A DNA stretch of 8,643 bases, taken from VFJL01 sp043721435. Lineage in GTDB: Bacteria; Pseudomonadota; Gammaproteobacteria; Burkholderiales; Nitrosomonadaceae. Position numbers and translations under genes: made by a program. Of the stretch, positions 1-6,661 are shown one piece after another. The notes beneath the pieces are model-generated. The model did no database searches, was not told the DNA's origin, and worked only from the letters and a program-made list of their open reading frames with translations. The stretch lies in the NCBI GenBank assembly GCA_043721435.1, contig JAYSQR010000043.1, positions 1-8,643 of the forward strand. Reading direction: 5' to 3'. Position 1 is the stretch's first letter. Each line of letters starts with the position of its first letter.

Positions 1-84
1 CAGTTATCACAAGCCTTTTCAGGCAGCGGGCAGTTTTCAGAACAGGCCTATTTCGCTAATCAACTAAATCTGTTCGATTTTTAA
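1..84 (+). CDS. 3' end of an unidentified gene with a C-terminal clamp-binding-like motif
   Basis: Frame 1 is open from the window edge to a TAA at 82-84, giving 27 residues that end in NQLNLFDF. I cannot identify the protein from this tail. The pentapeptide QLNLF (codons at 61-75) matches the known consensus QL[SD]LF by which many bacterial replication and repair proteins bind the beta sliding clamp. The motif lies at the extreme C-terminus, a position also used by some DNA polymerases, so a DNA repair or replication enzyme is a reasonable guess and fits the nearby polA. The gene converges on the LOG-family gene with a 44-bp gap. An open frame of only 28 codons could occur by chance, so the call rests mainly on the motif and on the sensible position of the stop. 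Confidence 0.5.
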   Translation, partial: QLSQAFSGSGQFSEQAYFANQLNLFDF

Positions 85-128
85 CCGGACACTACTGACG
101 TTTATTCTAGCTGAAATGACCCGTACCG

Positions 129-857
129 TTATAAATTGAGTTGAATTTCCCGTTCCTCCGCCGAAGGCTCGAAGCCACGGGTTTCGTAATATTGGAAGAT
201 CGCATTCACCACTTGATGGGGTTCATCGATCAACTGTACCAGATCCATATCTTCCGCAGAGATCATGTTCTCGGCTACCAGCAACTGACGGAACCAGTCG
301 AGCATGCCGCCCCAGAAATCCGAGCAGACCAGGATAATCGGCATTTTCCGGGTTTTACCGGTTTGTACCAGCGTAAGCGCTTCCATCAATTCGTCCAGTG
401 TGCCGAATCCACCCGGCATGACCACATAGGCGGTGGCAAATTTCACGAACATGTATTTGCGCGCAAAAAAATGGCGAAAAGTCTGGCTGACATCCTGGTA
501 GGCATTGCTATGCTGCTCGTGCGGAAGTTGAATATTGAGGCCGACGCTGAGTGATTTTCCGGAATACGCGCCCTTGTTGGCCGCTTCCATGATGCCGGGG
601 CCGCCGCCGGAAATCACCGAGAAACCCGCATCAGATAATTGCCGTGCAATCTGCTCGGCCAGTTTATAGTGGGGATGATCAGGAAGAGTGCGTGCACTAC
701 CAAAGATACTTACCGCAGGCTGGATCGAGTTGAGGCGCTCCGTCGCCTCGACAAATTCTGCCATAATCCCGAACACGCGCCAGGACTCTTTTGCTGACCA
801 GGATTTCTCCAGCAGGTCAGCGGTCATGGTGCTGGCCAGTTTGTCTTGTGGGCTCAT
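129..857 (-). CDS. LOG-family protein (TIGR00730-type nucleotide 5'-monophosphate phosphoribohydrolase)
   Basis: The 242-residue product has the Rossmann-like fold signatures of the LOG / 'lysine decarboxylase-like' family. These are GGGPGIMEAANKGA near residues 84-97, the R133-K134 pair in FFARKYMF, and the hallmark PGGFGTLDE at 148-156, which holds the catalytic Glu and phosphate-binding glycines. Family members cleave the N-glycosidic bond of nucleoside monophosphates (cytokinin riboside phosphates or AMP and related nucleotides) to release the base and ribose 5-phosphate. Older annotations as lysine decarboxylase are wrong. I chose the ATG at 857-855 (MSPQDKL) because an AAGG sits about 8 nt upstream. 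The frame stays open to an ATG at 938, but that would overlap the divergent polA start and add 27 residues of non-conserved sequence. It is divergent from polA. The physiological substrate cannot be read from the sequence. Confidence 0.9.
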   Translation of the reverse strand: MSPQDKLASTMTADLLEKSWSAKESWRVFGIMAEFVEATERLNSIQPAVSIFGSARTLPDHPHYKLAEQIARQLSDAGFSVISGGGPGIMEAANKGAYSGKSLSVGLNIQLPHEQHSNAYQDVSQTFRHFFARKYMFVKFATAYVVMPGGFGTLDELMEALTLVQTGKTRKMPIILVCSDFWGGMLDWFRQLLVAENMISAEDMDLVQLIDEPHQVVNAIFQYYETRGFEPSAEEREIQLNL

Positions 858-880
858 GCGGAAACCTTTAGAAGAATTAA

Positions 881-3619
881 ATGAAAACACTACTGCTGGT
901 TGACGGTTCATCCTACCTGTATCGCGCTTTCCACGCACTGCCGGATTTGCGCAATCGCCGCAATGAGCCGACCGGTGCGATTCATGGCGTTCTCAACATG
1001 CTGCGCCGTCTGCACAAGGATTACCAGGCTGATTATAGCGCGTGTGTGTTTGATGCAAAAGGCAAGACTTTCCGCGACGACTTGTATCCGGAATACAAAG
1101 CACACCGCCCGCCCATGCCGGATGATCTGGCAGCGCAAATCGTGCCGCTGCATGAATGCATACGCGCCATGGGATGGCCAATGCTGATAGTTGACGGAGT
1201 GGAGGCAGATGATGTGATCGGTACCCTGACGAAACTGGCCGTGCGTGAAAACATGCGCTGCATAATCTCCACCGGCGACAAGGATATTGCGCAACTGGTC
1301 AGCCCGCAGGTAACTCTGGTCAACACCATGAACAATGAAATCCTCGATGAGGCCGGGGTGCTTGCCAAATTCGGCATACCGCCGGCGCGCATGCTTGATT
1401 ACCTGGCGCTGGTCGGCGATACGGCTGACAACATTCCCGGCGTGGAGAAAGTCGGCCCCAAGACGGCGGTAAAATGGCTCACGCAATATGGAACGCTGGA
1501 CAATATCATCGCCCATGCCAATGAAATCGGCGGTGCGGTAGGCGATAATTTGCGCAAGGCACTCGACTGGTTGGATAAATCACGCGAGCTGCTCACCATC
1601 AAGTGTGATGTGGTGCTGCCGCTGGAATTGCATGACCTCGGCTTGAAACCGCAGGATACGGCAAAACTTGTAGAATTGTATGAGCGGCTGGATTTGAAAA
1701 CCTGGCTGCGGGAACTGCGACAGGACTCAGGCGCGGAACGGAATGACCCCGTGTCTTCCGCCGCCGGATATCAGGAAGTTACTGCACGCCAGCAAATTTC
1801 TGCTGAAACAGCGCCCGCCGACTACCAAACCATACTCACCCAGTCCCAACTGGACGAATGGCTCGCACGTATCGATGCCGCACCTCTGGTTTCAGTGGAT
1901 ACCGAAACCACCGGCCTGGATCCAATGCAAGCACAGCTCGTCGGCATCTCGTTTTCCATCGCACCCCATCACGCTGCTTACCTGCCGCTTACCCATCGCT
2001 ATGCCGGCGCGCCGCAACAACTGGCAATCAATCTCGTACTGGATGCGCTCAAACCCTGGCTGGAAGACCCGGCCAAGCCCAAGCTGGGGCAAAACCTCAA
2101 ATACGACAAGCATATTTTTGCCAATCATGGCTTGCAATTGAACGGCATCGTCCACGACACATTATTGCAATCCTACGTGCTGGAATCCCACCGTCCGCAT
2201 AACATGGACAACCTCGCACTGCGCCATCTGGGCATCAAAACCATCAGTTACGATGAAGTGACCGGCAAGGGTACCAGCCGCATCAGCTTTGATCAGGTGG
2301 AGATCGAGCGGGCAACGCAATATGCGGCAGAGGATGCTGACATCACGCTGCAGCTGCATCAGCACCTGCACCCGCAAATTGCCGGTGATGCCAAACTTGA
2401 TCACGTTTACCGAACGCTCGAGATGCCGGTACTGGAGGTGCTGTTCGAAATGGAACGCAACGGCGTATTGCTGGACATCAAGCTGCTGGAAATCCAGAGC
2501 CGCGAACTGGGCGAGAAAATGCTGGCGCTGGAACAACGGGCATTCGCCATCGCCGGACAGCCGTTCAATCTGAATTCGCCCAAGCAGATCCAGGAAATTC
2601 TGTTCGACCAGCTCAAGCTTCCCGTCATCAAAAAAACACCGGGTGGAACGCCTTCCACCGACGAGGATGTGCTGCAACAGCTGGCGTTGGATTATCCGCT
2701 ACCGCAAATCCTGCTCGATTACCGCAGTCTCGCCAAACTTAAATCCACTTATACCGACAAGCTGCCGCGCATGGTCGATGACAATACCGGGCGGGTGCAT
2801 ACCAATTATGCCCAGGCGGTGGCGGTGACCGGACGGCTCGCCAGCAACGAACCCAACCTGCAAAACATTCCGGTACGTACCGCCGAAGGCCGCCGCATCC
2901 GTGAAGCGTTCATCGCGCCGCCGGGTCACAGCATCATCTCCGCCGACTATTCGCAAATCGAGCTGCGCATCATGGCGCACATCGCGCAGGACGCAGGACT
3001 GCTCCAGGCCTTCGCGGCGGGCGAAGACATCCATCGCGCCACCGCCGCCGAAGTGTTTGGCGTGCCGCTGGAAGCGGTGGACAATGAACAGCGCCGCTAT
3101 GCCAAAATCATCAACTTCGGCCTGATCTACGGCATGTCCGAATTCGGTCTCGCCTCACAACTGGGTATCGAGCGCGCTGCCGCGCGCGCCTATATGGACC
3201 GTTATTTTGCGCGCTACCCCGGTGTGGCGGATTACATGCAGCGCACCCGGGAGGCCGCCAAAAGGAACGGCTACGTTGAAACCGTGTTTGGCCGCAGATT
3301 GTGGCTGCCGGAAATCAACAGCCCCAACGGCAACCGCAGGCAAGGTGCGGAGCGCGCCGCCATCAACGCACCCATGCAAGGTACTGCAGCGGACATCATC
3401 AAACTCGCCATGATCGCGGTGCGCGACTGGCTGGTGCGGGAAAAGCTGCGCAGCAAACTTATCATGCAGGTCCACGATGAACTGGTGCTGGAAGTACCAA
3501 ACGGCGAAATCGATACGGTAAAACGTGAATTGCCGAAACTCATGGGCGGCGTTGCCCAGCTTGATGTACCCCTGTTGGTGGAAACGGGTGTGGGACCGAA
3601 TTGGGAGCAAGCGCACTAG
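881..3619 (+). CDS. polA: DNA polymerase I
   Basis: This 912-residue enzyme fills gaps and removes RNA primers in lagging-strand synthesis and excision repair. All three activities look intact. The N-terminal 5'-3' nuclease (about residues 1-290) carries VDGSSYLYRAFHAL, GVEADDVIGTL, ISTGDKD and the helix-hairpin-helix region LVGDTADNIPGVEKVGPKTA. The 3'-5' proofreading domain has Exo I DTET (D340, E342), Exo II QNLKYD and Exo III YAAEDAD, so the acidic residues lost in many non-proofreading homologues are present. The polymerase domain has motif A SADYSQIELR (catalytic D689), motif B RRYAKIINFGLIYG with the Phe typical of enzymes that discriminate against dideoxynucleotides, and motif C MQVHDELVLE (H865, D866, E867). 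The ATG at 881 is preceded by AGAAGAA, a modest Shine-Dalgarno sequence. Its promoter must lie inside the 5' coding part of the divergent LOG gene. No T-rich terminator follows the gene. Confidence 0.98.
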   Translation: MKTLLLVDGSSYLYRAFHALPDLRNRRNEPTGAIHGVLNMLRRLHKDYQADYSACVFDAKGKTFRDDLYPEYKAHRPPMPDDLAAQIVPLHECIRAMGWPMLIVDGVEADDVIGTLTKLAVRENMRCIISTGDKDIAQLVSPQVTLVNTMNNEILDEAGVLAKFGIPPARMLDYLALVGDTADNIPGVEKVGPKTAVKWLTQYGTLDNIIAHANEIGGAVGDNLRKALDWLDKSRELLTIKCDVVLPLELHDLGLKPQDTAKLVELYERLDLKTWLRELRQDSGAERNDPVSSAAGYQEVTARQQISAETAPADYQTILTQSQLDEWLARIDAAPLVSVDTETTGLDPMQAQLVGISFSIAPHHAAYLPLTHRYAGAPQQLAINLVLDALKPWLEDPAKPKLGQNLKYDKHIFANHGLQLNGIVHDTLLQSYVLESHRPHNMDNLALRHLGIKTISYDEVTGKGTSRISFDQVEIERATQYAAEDADITLQLHQHLHPQIAGDAKLDHVYRTLEMPVLEVLFEMERNGVLLDIKLLEIQSRELGEKMLALEQRAFAIAGQPFNLNSPKQIQEILFDQLKLPVIKKTPGGTPSTDEDVLQQLALDYPLPQILLDYRSLAKLKSTYTDKLPRMVDDNTGRVHTNYAQAVAVTGRLASNEPNLQNIPVRTAEGRRIREAFIAPPGHSIISADYSQIELRIMAHIAQDAGLLQAFAAGEDIHRATAAEVFGVPLEAVDNEQRRYAKIINFGLIYGMSEFGLASQLGIERAAARAYMDRYFARYPGVADYMQRTREAAKRNGYVETVFGRRLWLPEINSPNGNRRQGAERAAINAPMQGTAADIIKLAMIAVRDWLVREKLRSKLIMQVHDELVLEVPNGEIDTVKRELPKLMGGVAQLDVPLLVETGVGPNWEQAH

Positions 3620-3646
3620 CCCAAGCAGCATAAATTGTTGTGCGCT
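3610..3646 (+). other. Inverted repeat across the polA stop codon
   Basis: AGCGCAC at 3610-3616 is perfectly complementary to GTGCGCT at 3640-3646. The arms flank a 23-nt loop that includes the polA stop at 3617-3619. No U-tract follows, so it is a poor intrinsic terminator. It might protect the polA mRNA 3' end or be chance. Confidence 0.3.
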
Positions 3647-3681
3647 CTCGCTGCCTCCGTTTCCGGCAATTGCTTTATTGC

Positions 3682-3711
3682 TTGCTAATAGCGGGAAAAT
3701 TGCCGTAAAAT
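3682..3711 (+). promoter_or_regulatory. Probable sigma70-type promoter of the rpsP operon
   Basis: A -35-like TTGCTA (3682-3687, 4 of 6 consensus bases) lies 18 bp from a -10-like TAAAAT (3706-3711, 5 of 6). Transcription would start near 3718 and give a leader of about 40 nt. It is the best promoter match in the polA-rpsP gap and is where the promoter of this operon is expected. No experimental start is available. Confidence 0.6.
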
Positions 3712-3731
3712 CACACCCTTTTCGGTTTCGG

Positions 3732-3744
3732 ACCTTCATAAGGT
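3732..3744 (+). promoter_or_regulatory. Small inverted repeat in the rpsP leader
   Basis: ACCTT (3732-3736) and AAGGT (3740-3744) form a perfect 5-bp inverted repeat around CAT. The right arm contains the best AAGG Shine-Dalgarno match, although it lies 13 nt from the ATG. A second weaker candidate, TAGG, is closer at 3746-3749. The 3-nt loop and short stem make a stable hairpin marginal. Confidence 0.25.
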
Positions 3745-3756
3745 ATAGGCACAGAC

Positions 3757-4023
3757 ATGGTCATTATTCGACTGGCGCGGGGCGGCGCCAAGAAACGTCC
3801 GTTTTACAACATGGTGGTGGCGGATTCCCGCAACGCCCGTGACGGAAAATTTATCGAGCGCGTTGGCTTTTATAATCCCAGGGCAACCGAGGGTGAGGAA
3901 GCATTGCGCGTACAACTGGATCGCGTCACCCATTGGCAATCACAGGGTGCACAGCTATCCGACACCGTGACAAGGCTGGTCAAGCAGTTTGGCGCAAAAC
4001 AACAAGCCGCAACAAGCAGCTAA
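3757..4023 (+). CDS. rpsP: 30S ribosomal protein S16
   Basis: This 88-residue protein starts MVIIRLARGGAKKRPFYN and continues with VVADSRNARDGKFIERVGFYNP, the diagnostic N-terminal half of S16. S16 binds 16S rRNA in the 5' domain and supports 30S assembly. The length is close to the usual 80-90 residues, with a short Gln/Ala/Ser-rich tail. It is the first gene of the conserved rpsP-rimM-trmD-rplS operon, 137 bp downstream of polA and behind its own promoter-like sequence. The ATG at 3757 is the natural start because the conserved MV(I/V)IRL begins there. Confidence 0.98.
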   Translation: MVIIRLARGGAKKRPFYNMVVADSRNARDGKFIERVGFYNPRATEGEEALRVQLDRVTHWQSQGAQLSDTVTRLVKQFGAKQQAATSS

Positions 4024-4045
4024 GCCAAGCGAAACAGCCGAACCG

Positions 4046-4558
4046 ATGGTGGTGATGGGGCGCATTGCCGGCCCCTTTGGCGTGCTGGGCTGGATTAAGG
4101 TTCTCCCCTTTACCGAATATGTGGATGGCCTGCTTGACTACCCGGTATGGTGGCTGGGCGAAGGTGATGGCAAGTGGCGCCAGGTAAAAGTTAGCGAGTG
4201 CAATGTTCACGGCAAGATACTGACCGCTGCCATTGAACAATGCGCTGACCGTACTGCAGCAGCACAACTAAAGGGATTGCAGATTGCGATCCCTCGCAAC
4301 CAGTTGCCGACCTTGCCAAAAAACGGTAAAGATGGTTACTACTGGTCGGATTTAATCGGCCTTGAAGTAATTAATCTGCAAGGCGAACAACTGGGAAAAG
4401 TAACCGGGTTGCTGGAAACTGGCGCCAACGATGTACTGCAGGTGCAGAATCAGAAAGAGGGTGCGGCAGAAAGACTGATTCCCTTTGTCGCCCAAGTGAT
4501 CGTGAAAGTAGATTTGGCAGCTTGTCGGATGACGGTGGATTGGGGCGTTGACTACTAG
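4046..4558 (+). CDS. rimM: Ribosome maturation factor RimM
   Basis: RimM binds S19 in the 30S head and is needed for late 16S rRNA processing. The product has the N-terminal RimM barrel (MVVMGRIAGPFGVLGWIKV, then a LLDYPVWW segment) and the C-terminal PRC-barrel (YYWSDLIGLEVINLQGEQLG, ETGANDVLQV, IPFVAQVIVKVD, VDWGVDY). The start is uncertain. ATG at 4046 gives 170 residues beginning exactly at the conserved domain, 22 bp after rpsP. The frame stays open upstream to a TTG at 3989, which would add 19 Gln/Ala-rich residues, overlap rpsP by 35 nt and give 189 residues, nearer the roughly 182 of the E. coli protein. Neither start has a good Shine-Dalgarno sequence. I prefer 4046 because the extra residues are encoded by shared rpsP sequence and carry no family motif. 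trmD follows after 2 nt. Confidence 0.95.
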   Translation: MVVMGRIAGPFGVLGWIKVLPFTEYVDGLLDYPVWWLGEGDGKWRQVKVSECNVHGKILTAAIEQCADRTAAAQLKGLQIAIPRNQLPTLPKNGKDGYYWSDLIGLEVINLQGEQLGKVTGLLETGANDVLQVQNQKEGAAERLIPFVAQVIVKVDLAACRMTVDWGVDY

Positions 4559-4560
4559 CC

Positions 4561-5361
4561 ATGCCTTTCGAATTCGATGTCGTCACCCTGTTTCCGGAAA
4601 TGTTCGACGCCATCGGCAAATATGGCGTAACCGGCAGGGCGAAGGAAAAAGCGATTTACCGGCTGCACACGTGGAACCCGCGTGACTTCACCGAGAATGA
4701 TTATCGTACGGTAGATGATCGTCCTTACGGCGGTGGCCCCGGCATGGTAATGTTGGCGCAACCGCTGGAAAAGGCGATCAATGCAACCAAAACAAGGCAG
4801 GCAGAAAACGGGATCAACGGGACGAAAGTGATTTATCTTTCCCCCCAGGGACGGCTCCTCAACCAGGCAGTGGTGATGGAGTTAGGCAAGCTGTCGGGGG
4901 TGGTGCTGCTGTGCGGGCGCTACGAGGGCGTGGATGAGCGCCTGCTAGCACGCCAGGTGGATGATGAAATTTCTATCGGTGATTACGTACTCTCCGGCGG
5001 CGAACTGGCAGCGATGGCACTGATAGACAGTCTGGTGCGACAAATGCCGGGGGTGCTGGGTGACCCGGAATCGGCCAGCCAGGATTCGTTTGCGGATGGG
5101 CGCAAGAACTTACTGGATTGCCCCCACTACACACGGCCAGAAGTGTATCAAGGGGATGCTGTACCGGAAATTCTGATGTCCGGCAATCACGCCAGAATCA
5201 ACCGCTGGCGTTTGCAGCAGGCGCTGGGCAGGACATGGCTGAGACGACCGGATTTACTGGCGTTAAAAATTGAACACGGTATGACCGAGGAAGAAAGAAA
5301 ATTGCTGGAAGAATTCAAGCAGGACTACAACACCAAGCAAGCGAAACAAATTAAGGAGTAA
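4561..5361 (+). CDS. trmD: tRNA (guanine-37-N1)-methyltransferase
   Basis: TrmD uses S-adenosylmethionine to make m1G37 next to the anticodon, which prevents +1 frameshifting. The 266-residue product has the SPOUT trefoil-knot signatures YGGGPGMVM (56-64), YLSPQGRLL (92-100), LLCGRYEGVDERL (116-128) and DEISIGDYVLSGGELA (135-150). The catalytic-loop Asp is in QDSF (D175), followed by LLDCPHYTRPEVYQG and SGNHARINRWR. Three residues (RKN, 181-183) lie between FADG and LLDCPHYTRPE where E. coli TrmD has none. The ATG is 2 nt after the rimM stop and has no strong Shine-Dalgarno sequence, so translational coupling is likely. The highly charged tail overlaps the rplS ribosome binding site. Confidence 0.97.
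   Translation: MPFEFDVVTLFPEMFDAIGKYGVTGRAKEKAIYRLHTWNPRDFTENDYRTVDDRPYGGGPGMVMLAQPLEKAINATKTRQAENGINGTKVIYLSPQGRLLNQAVVMELGKLSGVVLLCGRYEGVDERLLARQVDDEISIGDYVLSGGELAAMALIDSLVRQMPGVLGDPESASQDSFADGRKNLLDCPHYTRPEVYQGDAVPEILMSGNHARINRWRLQQALGRTWLRRPDLLALKIEHGMTEEERKLLEEFKQDYNTKQAKQIKE
5353..5358 (+). promoter_or_regulatory. rplS Shine-Dalgarno inside the end of trmD
   Basis: AAGGAG at 5353-5358 forms the last two sense codons of trmD and lies 6 nt before the rplS ATG at 5365. It is the strongest ribosome binding site in the operon, consistent with L19 being made at much higher levels than RimM and TrmD. Confidence 0.8.
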
Positions 5362-5364
5362 GAA

Positions 5365-5763
5365 ATGAACTTGATCGATCAACTTGAAACCGAAGAAATC
5401 AACCGCCTCGGCAAAACCATTCCGGATTTCGCCCCCGGCGACACCGTTGTCGTTAACGTCAATGTGGTCGAAGGCGACCGTAAACGGATACAGGCTTACG
5501 AAGGCGTGGTCATTGCCAAGCGCAATCGCGGCCTCAACTCGGCTTTTACCGTGCGCAAGGTATCCAGCGGTGAAGGCGTGGAACGGACTTTCCAGACTTA
5601 TTCACCTTTGATCGCCAGCATAGAGATCAAACGCCGTGGCGCCGTGCGCCGCGCCAAGCTCTATTATCTGCGGGATCGTTCCGGCAAATCGGCGCGCATA
5701 CGCGAGAAACTTCCCGCCCGCGCGACAGCAAAAAAGGCAGCGCAGAAAAGCGAATCAGCCTGA
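5365..5763 (+). CDS. rplS: 50S ribosomal protein L19
   Basis: The 132-residue protein matches L19 throughout: IPDFAPGDTVVVNVNVVEGDRKR, QAYEGVVIAKRNRGLNSAFTVRKVS, GEGVERTFQTYSPLI, and IKRRGAVRRAKLYYLRDRSGKSARI. L19 sits at the 30S-50S interface. It is longer than the 115-residue E. coli protein because of a basic, Ala/Lys-rich C-terminal tail (about residues 115-132) that is probably disordered. The start is fixed by the AAGGAG just upstream. It is the last gene of the operon, 3 nt after trmD, and is followed by a convergent gap with hairpins. Confidence 0.98.
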   Translation: MNLIDQLETEEINRLGKTIPDFAPGDTVVVNVNVVEGDRKRIQAYEGVVIAKRNRGLNSAFTVRKVSSGEGVERTFQTYSPLIASIEIKRRGAVRRAKLYYLRDRSGKSARIREKLPARATAKKAAQKSESA

Positions 5764-5776
5764 GTTGCGCCACATA

Positions 5777-5805
5777 CCGGGCCACTTAGTGGCAGCTCTG
5801 CCCGG
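5777..5805 (+). other. Nested stem-loop after rplS
   Basis: CCGGGC (5777-5782) pairs with GCCCGG (5800-5805). Inside, CCAC (5782-5785) pairs with GTGG (5789-5792) around TTA, sharing one base with the outer stem. There is no T-run after it, so it may protect the mRNA 3' end or aid a Rho-dependent stop rather than act as an intrinsic terminator. Confidence 0.4.
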
Positions 5806-5848
5806 AAATTAAGTCTGTTGCCTGCCTGAAAGTCCTACCCTGCTGTTG

Positions 5849-5874
5849 CCAGCACCTGATTCCACTGGTGCTGG
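5849..5874. terminator. Candidate bidirectional terminator hairpin between rplS and the cytochrome gene
   Basis: CCAGCACC (5849-5856) and GGTGCTGG (5867-5874) form a perfect 8-bp stem with a 10-nt loop. The hairpin is 3 nt from the cytochrome stop codon and 85 nt after the rplS stop. On the plus strand it is followed by a broken pyrimidine-rich stretch (TGCTAGTTCTTCTGCTT). On the minus strand the following bases are not U-rich. Position and stem suit a shared convergent terminator, but the weak T-tract lowers confidence. Confidence 0.5.
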
Positions 5875-5876
5875 TG

Positions 5877-6428
5877 CTAGTTCTTCTGCTTGCTCTCGAT
5901 TTCCTGATACCAGATATTGTAAATCTCATCCGGCCACAGTGTTTTGATCCAGACGATCACGTCATCAATTTCCTGATTGGTCAACTTGCCATTCCACGGC
6001 GGCATGCCGCCGACACCAGGCGAACCTTCCCGGATCATTTTTTCCAGCGTTGCAGTTGAGTGGTGCCAGGCATGGGCGCTGCCGTCCAGCGGCGGCGGCG
6101 GATATCTGCCGTCTGCTCCCTGCTCCCGCCAATTGGGAGTGGCCTCGCCATTCGGGCCATGACAGGATGCACAATTCGTACGGTAAACGGCTGCGCCACG
6201 CTTGATTTTCTCCGAGTCCAGCTTACGCGCCGCGATGCTCTGCGGCGTCGGTGCTGGTAATGCGGTATCGGCTGCCGCTGGCGCTGCAGTGGATGGAGTT
6301 GGTGCGGCGGGAGACGGGGCCGGAGTCGCAGCAGACGGCGGCGGCGTTACGGCAGGCGACTCCGATTTATCGCAACCGACTATCAATCCCGCCACCATGC
6401 CCAGCAGAAGCAAATAACGCGCGCTCAT
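5877..6428 (-). CDS. Lipid-anchored class I cytochrome c
   Basis: The 183-residue precursor begins with a short positive N-terminus, a hydrophobic stretch and the lipobox LIVG-C (Cys19), so the mature protein should be a lipoprotein facing the periplasm or cell surface. A Pro/Ala/Thr-rich flexible linker (about residues 25-62) separates the anchor from a monohaem cytochrome domain. Covalent haem attachment is at C86-A-S-C89-H90. M142 in VGGMPPW is the likely distal ligand, with an aromatic C-terminal helix ending in LWPDEIYNIWYQEI. The role would be electron transfer, but the partner is not shown. It lies 233 bp downstream of the CopG-like gene on the same strand, behind a hairpin, so it may have its own promoter. 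An AAAGGCGAG lies upstream of the ATG at 6428. A part in copper or cuproprotein redox chemistry is inferred from its neighbours only. Confidence 0.9.
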   Translation of the reverse strand: MSARYLLLLGMVAGLIVGCDKSESPAVTPPPSAATPAPSPAAPTPSTAAPAAADTALPAPTPQSIAARKLDSEKIKRGAAVYRTNCASCHGPNGEATPNWREQGADGRYPPPPLDGSAHAWHHSTATLEKMIREGSPGVGGMPPWNGKLTNQEIDDVIVWIKTLWPDEIYNIWYQEIESKQKN

Positions 6429-6661
6429 GATTGCTCGCCTTTCGCGTTAATCATCCTTTGTGTGCCGTGTGTAAAACCAGGACAGCGCCAACGCTGTCCG
6501 CTAGCATAATTCATCGTGCCACCTGTTATAAGAAATAGGAACTGGAAGTATTTGGAAGTGTGTCTGATGGTTGCAACGACCAACCGGGCAAGAATGGAGC
6601 GGATAAGAGTTTCGTGTTCAGCAACATGACAACAGTGATTGGAATATGGGGCTTATGCTTC
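6429..6661. other. Gap between the CopG-like and cytochrome genes
   Basis: No credible gene is present. The gap holds the 8-bp hairpin at 6480-6499, a 10-bp-spaced direct repeat TGGAAGT (6543-6549 and 6553-6559), and presumably the cytochrome promoter. I see no convincing -35/-10 pair on the minus strand. The plus-strand open frame at 6560-6817 runs antisense into the CopG-like gene and is not supported. Confidence 0.5.
6480..6499 (-). terminator. Candidate terminator or attenuator hairpin upstream of the cytochrome gene
   Basis: GGACAGCG (6480-6487) and CGCTGTCC (6492-6499) are perfectly complementary with a 4-nt loop. Read on the minus strand, the direction of the surrounding genes, the stem is followed by TGGTTTTAC, a short U-rich stretch. 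It could end transcripts from the cupredoxin/CopG pair, or attenuate read-through into the cytochrome gene 52 nt further on. Confidence 0.5.

Noticed and set aside
129..146. LOG protein ends EIQLNL, resembling the QLNLF clamp motif of the convergent first gene
   Set aside because: The terminal Phe that anchors clamp binding is missing, and LOG proteins have no known link to the clamp. Treated as coincidence.
841..873. Promoter-like TTGTGG / TTAGAA for polA
   Set aside because: The start would fall almost on the polA ATG, leaving no ribosome binding site in the transcript, and both hexamers match weakly.
908..1516. 202-codon open frame on the minus strand inside polA
   Set aside because: It is fully antisense to the conserved 5' nuclease domain of polA and shows no recognisable motif. 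GC-biased codon use produces such shadow frames.
3155..3739. 194-codon minus-strand open frame over the end of polA and the rpsP leader
   Set aside because: It is antisense to polymerase motifs B and C and crosses the rpsP promoter. There is no family signature.
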